Made by a program: the position numbers and the translations under genes. The notes under the pieces were generated by a model. The model did not search any database. It was not told the DNA's origin and was given only the letters and a program-made list of their open reading frames with translations. Below, piece by piece: positions 29,036 through 38,013 of a stretch of 64,000 nt of DNA (positions are counted from its first letter, which is position 1; each line of letters opens with the position of its first letter). Origin of the DNA: an uncultured Prevotellaceae bacterium (GTDB lineage: Bacteria; Bacteroidota; Bacteroidia; Bacteroidales; Bacteroidaceae); the NCBI GenBank assembly GCA_946540735.1, contig CAMNIN010000002.1:62001-126000 (forward strand). The letters are read 5' to 3'.

Positions 29036-29608
29036 TTATTCATACAAGTCCACGTTGTAATCGAAATGCGACTCCACGTCACACAACCGGGGATGGTGCT
29101 TGTCTTTCTCAGAGAGGACGATCTTGTCGGCCGGGATCCTCCAGTCTATGGCCAGATCCGGATCATCCCAGGCAATAGCCCCCTCGCTCTCCGGATGGTA
29201 GAAATCATCACATTTGTACTGGAAAACAGCCTCCTCTGAGAGCACGCTGAAACCATGGGCAAAACCACGTGGAATAAACAGCATCCTACGGTTCTCGCCT
29301 GAGAGTTCCACAGCCACGCTCTTGCCGTAAGTCGGCGACCCTTTCCGGATATCCACAGCCACGTCGAGCACCGTCCCACGGTGCACCCTCACCAGTTTGC
29401 TTTGTGTGAATGGCCATTTCTGATAATGCAGTCCCCTGACCACGCCGTAGGACGATTTGCTCTCATTGTCCTGCACGAAATTGATTTCCCTCACCAGTTT
29501 GTCGAAGTCTCTTTTGGAATAAGACTCAAAGAAATAGCCACGAGCATCCTCAAAAACTTTCGGCTCGAGAATAACGAGGCCCTCAATATCTGTTTTGATT
29601 ACTTCCAT
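29036..29608 (-). CDS. rfbC: dTDP-4-dehydrorhamnose 3,5-epimerase
   Basis: The 190-residue RmlC-type cupin acts in dTDP-L-rhamnose synthesis. It carries FEDARGYFFESY near residue 20, the active-site His61 in VVRGLHYQ, and IPRGFAHGFSVLSEEAVFQYKCDDFYHPESEGAI. I start at the ATG at 29608, which gives the family length. The frame extends upstream, but the promoter at 29666-29696 rules that out. rfbA, rfbB and rfbD are not in the window. Confidence 0.94.
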   Translation of the reverse strand: MEVIKTDIEGLVILEPKVFEDARGYFFESYSKRDFDKLVREINFVQDNESKSSYGVVRGLHYQKWPFTQSKLVRVHRGTVLDVAVDIRKGSPTYGKSVAVELSGENRRMLFIPRGFAHGFSVLSEEAVFQYKCDDFYHPESEGAIAWDDPDLAIDWRIPADKIVLSEKDKHHPRLCDVESHFDYNVDLYE

Positions 29609-29665
29609 TGAATAAAAATTTTTAAAAAACAAGTTCAGCCAAGGAACCCTTTTATAATTCGGGTG

Positions 29666-29696
29666 CAAAAATAAGAAAAAAAAAGGAAATGGCAAA
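29666..29696 (-). promoter_or_regulatory. Promoter of rfbC-ugd
   Basis: On the minus strand TTTG (29696-29693), 19 bases, TATTTTTG (29673-29666): perfect Bacteroidetes consensus, about 50 bases before rfbC. Confidence 0.75.
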
Positions 29697-29767
29697 AAGA
29701 TATATGACACATCTGTCAAGAAGAGTCTATTATCATGCTTTATCTACGTTTATCTCAATAATTCTCG

Positions 29768-29797
29768 TTGGTATTTCATTAGAATTTTGTAATTTTG
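29768..29797 (+). promoter_or_regulatory. Promoter of the polysaccharide operon
   Basis: TTG at 29768-29770, 19 bases, then TAATTTTG at 29790-29797. Transcription would begin near 29804, leaving a leader of about 200 bases before the first gene at 30004. Nothing coding is seen in 29697-30003. Confidence 0.7.
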
Positions 29798-29900
29798 CAT
29801 GGATTTTCAGAATTACAAGATGGTTCTGCGGACTTCTGCATAGATATCAGTGCTGATTCCACATGCGGTACCCACTGAATGTCAACACATTAGTATTTTT

Positions 29901-29924
29901 CTCCCAATCCTTTCGGATTGGGAG
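29901..29924 (+). terminator. Hairpin in the leader of the polysaccharide operon (attenuator or sRNA end)
   Basis: CTCCCAATCC pairs perfectly with GGATTGGGAG around TTTC, and ATTTTTG follows 7 bases later. It lies about 100 bases after the predicted transcription start and 80 before the first gene, so it could stop transcription in the leader or end a short RNA of about 135 bases. Confidence 0.55.
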
Positions 29925-30003
29925 GGGGATATTTTTGTGTAGACACGATTCCGCTATTTCGACCATCTTTTCTGCCCAAAAGGCAGTCATTCTTTAAAAA
30001 ACA

Positions 30004-31164
30004 ATGAATTTATTTTATTTAAGTCTTATACTGACATTCGCCTCCCTCTTGTTTATCAACAACAAGCGGAATGCGCTGATTATCTCCTTCATTCTCCTTT
30101 TCATACCCTGGGGACTTCAATTTCAAGCAACCCAAGACTGGGAAGTCAATCTTCTCCGGTGGGATTTTGTGAATGTCAATGCAAAAGTAGGTCTTGATGG
30201 TGAAGACCGTGAGCTGGAACCTCTTTACACCTTGATCCTCCAAATATGCAAGCCCCTCTCGTTCTATGGTTTTCTCATGCTCTCAGGGCTTATTGAACTA
30301 ACGGTGATCTTCCTTTTCATCAAGAAGTATGTCACTCCGAGCTATTACTGGGTATCTATTTTCATATTGATGATCAAGGTGAACTACGGCCTTTTGTTCA
30401 TCAATTCCAACCGCCAGACGCTATCTGTCATCTGTGTTATGTTGGGTGTGTATTTCATGATCAACACCAAATTACCCAAATCTATCAAGGACAAAAACAT
30501 CCTATATATCCTGATAACCATTCTGATGTTTCTTGCAGCCCCCAAAATTCACAGTTCCTCCTATATCTCCTATATGATTATACCCATATACTTGTTGATC
30601 AAGTTATGGAAAAATCCCAACCGAGTCATTTTGTTCGCTCTATGCAACGTCCTATACGTCAGTCGTTTCTTCATCGATGCCGGCAACTACCAACTTTTTG
30701 CCTCACTTTACCTGAACTCCCTGCACATTGAGGAGATAAACTTTTTCGATAAATATCTGGAAGGTTTGGACAATGAGAATTTGGTGAGTTCACGATTCAA
30801 TCAGGTTGTGGAATGGTTGATGATGAACTTGATCATATCTTTCTTCCCCAAACTCTCCTCGGAGCACCGTCTTTTCGGATCTTTGTGGATCCTGAGTTAT
30901 TTGTTAGGCGGCTTCCTGATGCACACACTGGCAAGAATCACGGTTTATTTCTATATATTCCTTGTTTTCGTGGCGCCTCGTATTTTCGAGTTGCTCAACA
31001 AGCTGTTTGACAAGCGAAACCTCCTCCTCATCTCTGTTTACCTCATGGTCATCTTGTTTTTCCTCAACAACTTCCGAGTGAACATGACCGATAACGGTGA
31101 AGGAAGGTATTACTACAAATGGCACGATTTCAAGACTGTATTTGAAGCTCCAGACTGGAAATAG
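30004..31164 (+). CDS. EpsG-family membrane protein, probable polysaccharide polymerase
   Basis: The 386-residue protein has around ten transmembrane segments, a large loop early on (EVNLLRWDFVNVNAKVGLDG) with ELEPLYTLILQICKPLSFYGFLMLSGLIEL, and FINSNRQTLSVICVMLGVYF, the arrangement typical of EpsG/Wzy-type polymerases. These join repeat units at the periplasmic face of the inner membrane. It is the first gene of the rightward operon. Its sequence is richer in A/T than the genes downstream, as is usual for polymerase genes. Confidence 0.75.
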   Translation: MNLFYLSLILTFASLLFINNKRNALIISFILLFIPWGLQFQATQDWEVNLLRWDFVNVNAKVGLDGEDRELEPLYTLILQICKPLSFYGFLMLSGLIELTVIFLFIKKYVTPSYYWVSIFILMIKVNYGLLFINSNRQTLSVICVMLGVYFMINTKLPKSIKDKNILYILITILMFLAAPKIHSSSYISYMIIPIYLLIKLWKNPNRVILFALCNVLYVSRFFIDAGNYQLFASLYLNSLHIEEINFFDKYLEGLDNENLVSSRFNQVVEWLMMNLIISFFPKLSSEHRLFGSLWILSYLLGGFLMHTLARITVYFYIFLVFVAPRIFELLNKLFDKRNLLLISVYLMVILFFLNNFRVNMTDNGEGRYYYKWHDFKTVFEAPDWK

Positions 31165-31171
31165 CAGCTCA

Positions 31172-32368
31172 ATGAGAGTTTTCATCATCACCAACAACCC
31201 TCTCCCCAACGGTATGGCCTCGACGCACCGCATCGACTGCTATGCAAAAGCCCTTGCTCGTCAGGGAGTGACATGTGAGGTGATCATCTACCATCGGACG
31301 GAAATATATGGCAGGAAGCCGAAAAACACCATTGGAAGCGGTGACCTCGGCGAATATCGCTATCAATATATCGGAGGCACTCCTCTACGTGGGTCAAATG
31401 TCTTTTATCGGCAATATTCCGATCTGATGGACAAGTTCCGCACGACAGCATATCTCCGAAAGCAACTGCGCCAAGGCGATGTGCTTTTTCTCTACATGAG
31501 TGAGGAGCACTTTTTGACTTATCTTTTGATACGATTGGCTCATCAGCTCAACATCCCCATCGTGAGAGAATTGTGTGAATATCCTTATGGCACCAAAGAA
31601 GAAACCCTCAAGATCAGATGGAAGCGTGCCTTCTACATGAGGCATATTTTCCCCAAGCTCGATGGAGCCGTATGCATCTCAGAATCGCTGTATCAGTTTG
31701 CGAAAAAGCATCATCCTTATGGGCATTTTTTCAAAGTCCCTATTCTCGTCGAGAGAAGTCGTTCGGACGAGTCCTATCGCCACACACATCCTTATATTTA
31801 CCATGGCGGAACTTTATATGAGCGAAAAGATGCCATAGTGAGTACGATGCAAGCATTCGGAGAAGCCTGCGTCGCTTTGGGCAAGAAGGTGGATTTCATT
31901 CTATCCGGACCTCCGTCCCCTCATCAGCAAGAATTGAATGACCTCATTCACCGCTATGACATCGAGGACAATGTTTTTTTCCTCCCACAGCAACCACCGG
32001 AGAAAGTAGCTCAATACCAAAATGGTGCTTTTCTCACGATTCTCAACAAGCACGACAACTCCCAGAACAGGAATGGTTTCTCGACCAAACTCGGCGAAGT
32101 TCTGATGTCGGAGACGGCAGTGATCACCACCACCGTCGGCGAGGCCAATTATTGGCTCAAAGACGGCGAGAGTGCCTATATCGTCGCACCTGGCCACCCG
32201 GAGTTGATCAAGGAGAAAATCATAGAGGCGTTCAACGATGAGAAGACGCGGAATCGGATTGCCCATAACGGCAAGCTCATCGCAGAGCAGAATTTCAACC
32301 TGTCCTATCAAGGAGCGAGGTTGCATGGATTTTTTGAGCAACTCATCCTCGAGAAGTCGTCAAGATGA
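31172..32368 (+). CDS. GT4-family glycosyltransferase
   Basis: The 398-residue protein has the two Rossmann halves of GT-B enzymes. The N-terminus MRVFIITNNPLPNGMASTHR binds the acceptor and the C-terminal part has DAIVSTMQAFGEA, FLPQQPPEKVAQYQNGAF and TKLGEVLMSETAVITTTVGE, where the Glu of the EX7E-like motif would bind the nucleotide sugar. I start at the ATG at 31172, 7 bases after the previous stop. Its last 4 bases overlap the next gene (ATGA). Substrate unknown. Confidence 0.85.
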   Translation: MRVFIITNNPLPNGMASTHRIDCYAKALARQGVTCEVIIYHRTEIYGRKPKNTIGSGDLGEYRYQYIGGTPLRGSNVFYRQYSDLMDKFRTTAYLRKQLRQGDVLFLYMSEEHFLTYLLIRLAHQLNIPIVRELCEYPYGTKEETLKIRWKRAFYMRHIFPKLDGAVCISESLYQFAKKHHPYGHFFKVPILVERSRSDESYRHTHPYIYHGGTLYERKDAIVSTMQAFGEACVALGKKVDFILSGPPSPHQQELNDLIHRYDIEDNVFFLPQQPPEKVAQYQNGAFLTILNKHDNSQNRNGFSTKLGEVLMSETAVITTTVGEANYWLKDGESAYIVAPGHPELIKEKIIEAFNDEKTRNRIAHNGKLIAEQNFNLSYQGARLHGFFEQLILEKSSR

Positions 32369-33426
32369 CAGTTTCCAAGAAGATATTGGTCGTTTTGCCC
32401 TCCAATGTCGGAGGTGCCGAGAGGGTCACCGTCACGATTTCAGGTTTTCTGATCTCAGCCGGATATGACGTGAAATACGTGATTTTATCCGACAGAATCG
32501 GGTCTATCAAAGATATTCTACCCGTACGACAAACCACAGAACTCGTCAAGATACGCAATATCTGGGACTTCACCATCACCAAACTGGTCAAGTTGTTGCG
32601 AAGAGAACGGCCAGCGTATGTATTCTCATCCCTTCGCTATATCAATCCCCGTGTGCTCATGGCAGCCAAGATAGTCGGAGGAATCAAAGTGGTGGTGAGA
32701 AATGACAATGGCCTCTTGACCGCCCGTTGGGACAACAAGCTTTTGATGCGCCTCACTTACCGCTGGGCGAACGCCATCATCGCCCAGCAAGAGGAGATGC
32801 GCCAGGAATTGATCCAGGAAATGCATCTCCCTGAGAAGAAGGTCCATGCCATCAATAATCCCCTAAGCACCCACGAGATCGACAAAATGATGAATGCTCC
32901 TTCGCCTTATCCTGAAACTGTGGGAAAGAAATACCTCTGTGCCGGAAGATTCTTCTACAATAAAGGTCAGGATCTCGTCTGCGAGGCATTCAAGGAAGTA
33001 CTGGCTCAAATCCCCAATGCCCACCTCTATCTTTTGGGCAAATACGACAAGGAAGACCCCTACTTTATCAAAGTCAACCGATTCATTTGTGACCATCACC
33101 TTGGCGATCAGGTTCACCTTATTGGGCATGAGTCCAATCCATTCAAGTGGATGAGGCATTGTGACTGTTTTGTCTTACCATCCCGTTATGAAGGAACCCC
33201 CAACAGTCTGATAGAAGCAATGTATGTCGGTTGCCCTGTTGTGGCCACCCGCTGCATTCCCATGATAGAAAGAATGGTGAAAAATGGCTACAACGGCATC
33301 CTGGTGGAGCCAGAAAACATCCATGAGATGGCCGAGGGCATGATTAAAGCATGTGACCTGCATGATTTCAAGATGACCTACCGTCCCGGGACCCCTCAAG
33401 ATTTCCTCACATTGTTTGAGCAATAG
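32365..33426 (+). CDS. GT4-family glycosyltransferase
   Basis: A 353-residue GT-B enzyme. The N-terminus ILVVLPSNVGGAERVTVTIS carries the glycine-rich acceptor loop, and the C-terminus has the donor-site motifs AGRFFYNKGQDLVCEAF, CFVLPSRYEGTPNSLIEAMYVGCPVVATRC and LVEPENIHEMAEGM. The GGAER motif and the EGTPNSLIEA donor motif are typical of family 4. Start codon overlaps the previous stop. It probably adds one sugar of the repeat unit on the cytoplasmic side. Confidence 0.9.
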   Translation: MTVSKKILVVLPSNVGGAERVTVTISGFLISAGYDVKYVILSDRIGSIKDILPVRQTTELVKIRNIWDFTITKLVKLLRRERPAYVFSSLRYINPRVLMAAKIVGGIKVVVRNDNGLLTARWDNKLLMRLTYRWANAIIAQQEEMRQELIQEMHLPEKKVHAINNPLSTHEIDKMMNAPSPYPETVGKKYLCAGRFFYNKGQDLVCEAFKEVLAQIPNAHLYLLGKYDKEDPYFIKVNRFICDHHLGDQVHLIGHESNPFKWMRHCDCFVLPSRYEGTPNSLIEAMYVGCPVVATRCIPMIERMVKNGYNGILVEPENIHEMAEGMIKACDLHDFKMTYRPGTPQDFLTLFEQ

Positions 33427-33436
33427 TCTACAACCA

Positions 33437-34231
33437 ATGAACGACGCACAACTACGCCAACGTTTCAACCCTGAAGGATCAGACCTTCGAGTGATTCAGA
33501 AAACCATGCTGTCTATCATGGTGGAGATAGACCGTATTTGCCAAAGGAACGGCTTGCGGTACTGGCTTTGCGGCGGAACCACTTTAGGTGCTGTCCGCCA
33601 TGGGGGATTCATCCCATGGGATGACGACATTGACATAGAGATGCCAGAAGAGGATGTCAGGAAATTCCTGGAGATTGCCCCCAAACAGTTGCCCGATCAT
33701 TTGGTGATTCAGAATCACCATACTGACAAGTATTTCATGTTTCCGTTTGTTAAGGTCCGTGACATCAACACCAAACTGACAGAACTGACAAAAATAGACC
33801 GGTATTACAAATACCGTGGAGCTTTCGTCGACATCTTTCCGACTAAGTCATGCAATCCGATGTTGCAATCGATAGCTTATCAGATTCAGCTGAACTGCCT
33901 GATCCGTCCTGCCAAATACATCCCTTTCAAGTGGTTCAACACTTTGTTGATAGGAGTCTACTGTGTGGTTCAACTGGTTTACCGTCTGTTCGACCTGATC
34001 GACATTCTCATCAAGAGCGACAGCATCATGATCGTGTATGGTTGTGCCAAAGTCAACCCCAAACGTCCCGTGGATTGTATCTATCCCACACAGCGAATCC
34101 CCTTCGAGGATGTTGAGTTGTCAGCCCCCCATGATCCGGATCAATATCTTCGTCTGATTTTTGGGGACTACATGAAATTACCCGATCTCGACAAGATAGC
34201 CATTCATACGAGCAACATAGAGTTCTTATAA
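33437..34231 (+). CDS. LicD-family phosphotransferase
   Basis: The 264-residue protein has the LicD nucleotidyltransferase fold: YWLCGGTTLGAVRHGGFIPWDDDIDIEMP near residue 40, with the three Asp of DDDID as metal ligands. LicD proteins move a phospho-substituent such as phosphocholine from a CDP carrier to a sugar, so the polysaccharide may carry such a group. No licC-like cytidylyltransferase partner is obvious. I start at the ATG at 33437; the frame opens at a TTG at 33416 inside the previous gene. Confidence 0.88.
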   Translation: MNDAQLRQRFNPEGSDLRVIQKTMLSIMVEIDRICQRNGLRYWLCGGTTLGAVRHGGFIPWDDDIDIEMPEEDVRKFLEIAPKQLPDHLVIQNHHTDKYFMFPFVKVRDINTKLTELTKIDRYYKYRGAFVDIFPTKSCNPMLQSIAYQIQLNCLIRPAKYIPFKWFNTLLIGVYCVVQLVYRLFDLIDILIKSDSIMIVYGCAKVNPKRPVDCIYPTQRIPFEDVELSAPHDPDQYLRLIFGDYMKLPDLDKIAIHTSNIEFL

Positions 34232-34243
34232 CTCGACATTACC

Positions 34244-35383
34244 ATGAAAACGCATCTGTCTGCGCTTATCATTCTCATTGCCATTCCCGTTGCATGTTCA
34301 CTTTTGTCATGCCACGAGACCAATGTAGAAGAGAAGGATCCACTGATTATTCTCCAAGAGATAGAAGAATCCGACCATCTCATTATGGATCTTTATCCTT
34401 CATACCTCCGCGAGGAATACGACAAGACCATTGCAGATGTCAAAGCTGTAGCAGACTCCTCAAGTTGCATCATCCTCTACGCCTGTGACCTTCACTTCTC
34501 CTATCCGGGAAGCGGTTATGCAGAGAAAGCCCTTCTCCCCCCCATCGTGAATCTGTTTCTCAGCATCAAAAAAGCCGAAGAAGACCTGCACCCCAATCTT
34601 ATCTTTTTGGGAGGAGACTATATCCAACTCCCTCGATTGGAAGAAGGTCAAACCAAAGAGATGGGTTTTCAAGTGCTTGATTACATCAACCAGTGGTTGG
34701 ATCAGTATCAAAGCCATCATTTCCTGATTGCCGGCAATCACGAGGAGAACTATACGGGCGACAGGACAGGATATGGCATGACCCTTGATGAGTTCTATGC
34801 TTCTTCCCAGGAGAAATATGTCGAAAACCGGGACATCTCGGAGGTAAGCGACAACCATCAGGTTTTCTTTTTGGACGACCAGTCCTCAAAGATCCGTTTC
34901 GTGTTCTTAAACACCACATCCCCAGAGTATTCATCCTTGAAAGAAGGATTGCAACAGACATTGAAGCAAACCCCTTCAGACTATTCCGTGTTGGTCTTCA
35001 ATCATTTCATCGGCAGTGATTACAATGGTTTGGAGCCCCAACCTTATCAGTCAGTGATGAATGCGATGGACTGGATCAAGCAATCTGGCGTAGACTTCAT
35101 CGGATGGATAGGTGCCCATAACCATGCAGATGTATGTTATGTCTATAACGGGAAGGTTGGTCTTTCATGCCTCCAAAGCGGTCTTTGGACATCAGGACTG
35201 TCACAAGACAGCATCCGCTATGAGCATCAGTTGAGCACCAAGGACGAGATCGCCCTCTCCGTGCTGGTCATCAACAAGAAAGCGGGGAAGATCCACATCA
35301 TGAGAATGGGTCTTGGAAAAGACCGCGAGATCAATTACAATACCCAAAGCGGCAATGTCGGTTTGGTCAAATCAATCCATTGA
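34244..35383 (+). CDS. Lipoprotein metallophosphoesterase, calcineurin-like
   Basis: The 379-residue protein has a signal peptide ending in a lipobox (LLSC near residue 23) and all metallophosphatase motifs: ACDLHFS, GGDYIQLP, GNHEENY, a His in FNHFIG and GAHNHADV. It would sit on a membrane face outside the cytoplasm with a two-metal centre. It may act on a phosphodiester, and the LicD gene is next door, so removing or remodelling such groups on the polymer is a possible but unproven role. Confidence 0.82.
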   Translation: MKTHLSALIILIAIPVACSLLSCHETNVEEKDPLIILQEIEESDHLIMDLYPSYLREEYDKTIADVKAVADSSSCIILYACDLHFSYPGSGYAEKALLPPIVNLFLSIKKAEEDLHPNLIFLGGDYIQLPRLEEGQTKEMGFQVLDYINQWLDQYQSHHFLIAGNHEENYTGDRTGYGMTLDEFYASSQEKYVENRDISEVSDNHQVFFLDDQSSKIRFVFLNTTSPEYSSLKEGLQQTLKQTPSDYSVLVFNHFIGSDYNGLEPQPYQSVMNAMDWIKQSGVDFIGWIGAHNHADVCYVYNGKVGLSCLQSGLWTSGLSQDSIRYEHQLSTKDEIALSVLVINKKAGKIHIMRMGLGKDREINYNTQSGNVGLVKSIH

Positions 35384-35385
35384 AG

Positions 35386-36561
35386 ATGAGAATCCTTCTG
35401 GCCAATAAATTCTATTATCCCAAAGGTGGTGATTGTATCTACACCATGAATGTGGAACGGCTCCTCGTTTCCCATGGCCATGATGTGGCGGTTTTCTCCA
35501 TGCAACATCCCGACAATCACTCCACCCCATGGCAGCGTTTTTTCCCCTCAGAAGTGAGTTTCAGACCAGGTAAAGGCCTCCTTAAGGCCATTGCCCGCCC
35601 ATTTGGCACGAAAGAAGTACGTCATTGTTTTTCTGAATTGCTGGATACCTTTCAGCCCGATGTCATCCATCTCAACAATATCCATTCTCAGCTTTCCCCA
35701 CAGATTGGAGAACTGGCTCACCAAAGAGGTATCAAAGTCATTTGGACTCTCCACGATTACAAGTTGATCTGTCCTCGCTATGACTGTATGCTTCACGATC
35801 GCCAATATTGCCAAGCCTGCCAAACAAGCAAATGGTCTTGCCTCAAGCACCGTTGTGTGAAGAACTCCATGTTGGCCAGTTATATCGGCTATCGGGAAAT
35901 GGCTGTATGGAACAAGCAACGTTTATCCTCTTTCACCGACTTTTTTATTTGTCCAAGCCAGCACATGCTCGAAGAGATGAAGAAATGCGGATTCCCAAGC
36001 CACCAACTTGTTCACCTCAACAATTTCATCGACGTGGCCAAATGCCAGCGAGATTCCTACCAGAAAGGAGAATATTATTGTTACTTCGGGCGTCTAAGCA
36101 AGGAAAAGGGGGTAAGGACCTTGGTAGAGGCTGCGAACAGTCTGCCCTACCCTCTGCTCATCATAGGCGATGGCCCCTTGCGCGAAGAACTCGAGAAGGT
36201 CGCCCGGCCTCACATTCGCTTTGTAGGTCGGAAAGATTGGGATGCCCTCAAAAAACTTGTCGGAGAATCCCGATTCAGCGTCTTGCCCTCTGAATGCAAC
36301 GAGAATAATCCACTCAGCATCATCGAATCAAAATGTCTTGGCACCCCAGTCTTAGGTTCTCACATCGGAGGTATACCCGAGCTCATCACTAACGAGAAAA
36401 ACGGACTGACCTTCAAGCCTTACGATAAGGAAGACCTGAGAAAGCAAATCGACCGAATGTGGCGCATCCCATTCGACTACCCACAAATCGCCACTGATTC
36501 CACCCATGAATATGATGCTGAGACCTATTATCGTCATCTGATCAACCTATACCAAAAATAA
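35386..36561 (+). CDS. GT4-family glycosyltransferase
   Basis: The 391-residue GT-B enzyme starts MRILLANKFYYPKGGDCIYTM and has the donor-domain motifs YYCYFGRLSKEKGVRTLVEAA and LPSECNENNPLSIIESKCLGTPVLGSHIGGIPELI. In between it has a Cys-rich stretch (CPRYDCMLHDRQYCQACQTSKWSCLKHRC, residues about 125-155) that is unusual and might be a small zinc-binding insertion. I start at the ATG at 35386, two bases after the previous stop. Confidence 0.87.
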   Translation: MRILLANKFYYPKGGDCIYTMNVERLLVSHGHDVAVFSMQHPDNHSTPWQRFFPSEVSFRPGKGLLKAIARPFGTKEVRHCFSELLDTFQPDVIHLNNIHSQLSPQIGELAHQRGIKVIWTLHDYKLICPRYDCMLHDRQYCQACQTSKWSCLKHRCVKNSMLASYIGYREMAVWNKQRLSSFTDFFICPSQHMLEEMKKCGFPSHQLVHLNNFIDVAKCQRDSYQKGEYYCYFGRLSKEKGVRTLVEAANSLPYPLLIIGDGPLREELEKVARPHIRFVGRKDWDALKKLVGESRFSVLPSECNENNPLSIIESKCLGTPVLGSHIGGIPELITNEKNGLTFKPYDKEDLRKQIDRMWRIPFDYPQIATDSTHEYDAETYYRHLINLYQK

Positions 36562-36567
36562 CCTACC

Positions 36568-37977
36568 ATGAAAATGAAAAGACTGATTATCCCATTGCTC
36601 TGTGTGATCGGCATCTTCGTATGCCAAGCCAAAGGTCCATCTAAGATCTATGTCTCCTCAACCAGCGGAGACGACCGCAACACAGGGAAAAGCCAGGAGT
36701 CTCCTGTCAGGACCATCAACTGTGCTCTTTCCAAAGGCAACGACATCTATCTGAAGTGTGGTGATGTGTTCTACGAGTACATCCGTTTGAAGGGCAAAAG
36801 AATTTTCTCTTACGGTCAAGGTCCCAGACCTGTGATATGTGGCTACAAACGTATCGTCAAACCCAAATGGAAGAAAGCCGGTCGTAATCTATGGAAAATC
36901 CGCCTGTCAGACAACCTGTTCTCAGGCTATGACACCAAAGGTTCCTCATTGCTTAACAACATTGGTTGCATCCATGAATATGACAAGGATCTGGTTCATG
37001 GCCGGAAAGTGGAGCGGAAAAATGAGTTGAAAGAAGATTGGGACATGTGGCAAACCCATCAATATGACAGTCGTTCGGTGACCGCCCGTTCGTTTGACGA
37101 ACTGATACTCTACAGCAAGACCAACCCCAATCAGTTGAAGCTGGAGTTCTCCGTGGGGACGATTGGCGTCACCATGTCCGAATCAACATTAAACAATATC
37201 GAGATCCGAGGTTTCGGTTGTCATGGTATTGTACCTCAATCCAACTCTACCATCACGAATTGCCGTTTGGATGCCATTGGGGGTATGATGTATATTGGAA
37301 CCTCCAAGTACGTATGCTATGGCAACGGCATAGAATTTTGGGTTGACGCCCACCCCGTTGAGGATTGCCTGGTGGAGAATTGCATTGTGTCGCGCTGTTA
37401 CGATGCAGGCATGACCATACAAGGCAATGCCACCACGAAATTAATCCCAAAGAACATCCTTATCCAGAATAATCTCATCACAGAATGCTGTCAGGGCTGG
37501 GAAGATTTCCTCAACAATGGAAAACAATACGTCAATTGCAGGTTGAAAAACAATGTCATTGCCAATTGTGGCAACACGACAGGTTTCGGTTATCCCTCAT
37601 CCCGGTTTGTATTTTGCAATGTCCTGGGTCATAACCATAATGTGAGGAATGGTATGATCATCGAAGGCAACACCTTCATCGGCGGCAATCTTTACTGTGC
37701 CTCACCCAGCAACGGAGACTACCAGTCAAACATCTGGAAAGACAATATTTTTTACACCACCCAAGGTCAATGGCTTCTGTCCTATTACACAGGGAAGAGT
37801 GACCTCATCACCCTCCCGAAAGGAAACGACATGAGCAAATCCTTCAAGTCGGCTAAAGAGACAGCCATCCAGAGATACCGTCAAAAGACCGGAGACAAGA
37901 CCACACGTATCGAAATCAAAAGCGAGGATGAGATACGGGAGATGGTCAGGAGTCAATTAAAGGCGTTTGGCTTATGA
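36568..37977 (+). CDS. Secreted right-handed parallel beta-helix protein
   Basis: A 469-residue exported protein. After a signal peptide (to about CQAK, residue 22) comes KIYVSSTSGDDRNTGKSQESPVRTI, the usual opening of pectate-lyase-like beta-helix proteins, and then many short strands with Asn ladders (NNIEIRGFGCHGI, ITNCRLDAIGG, VENCIVSRCYDAG, LIQNNLITECCQG). Such proteins in polysaccharide loci are lyases, epimerases or structural. No catalytic residues can be assigned. Its stop is followed directly by the radical SAM gene. Confidence 0.78.
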   Translation: MKMKRLIIPLLCVIGIFVCQAKGPSKIYVSSTSGDDRNTGKSQESPVRTINCALSKGNDIYLKCGDVFYEYIRLKGKRIFSYGQGPRPVICGYKRIVKPKWKKAGRNLWKIRLSDNLFSGYDTKGSSLLNNIGCIHEYDKDLVHGRKVERKNELKEDWDMWQTHQYDSRSVTARSFDELILYSKTNPNQLKLEFSVGTIGVTMSESTLNNIEIRGFGCHGIVPQSNSTITNCRLDAIGGMMYIGTSKYVCYGNGIEFWVDAHPVEDCLVENCIVSRCYDAGMTIQGNATTKLIPKNILIQNNLITECCQGWEDFLNNGKQYVNCRLKNNVIANCGNTTGFGYPSSRFVFCNVLGHNHNVRNGMIIEGNTFIGGNLYCASPSNGDYQSNIWKDNIFYTTQGQWLLSYYTGKSDLITLPKGNDMSKSFKSAKETAIQRYRQKTGDKTTRIEIKSEDEIREMVRSQLKAFGL

Positions 37978-38013
37978 TTGACTGACAAGATAAGAGAATT
38001 GAGAAAAAGAGCC

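Noticed and set aside
29861..29876. ops-like element GCGGTA for a RfaH/NusG paralogue
   Set aside because: Only six bases match and no hairpin exposes them; too weak to call.
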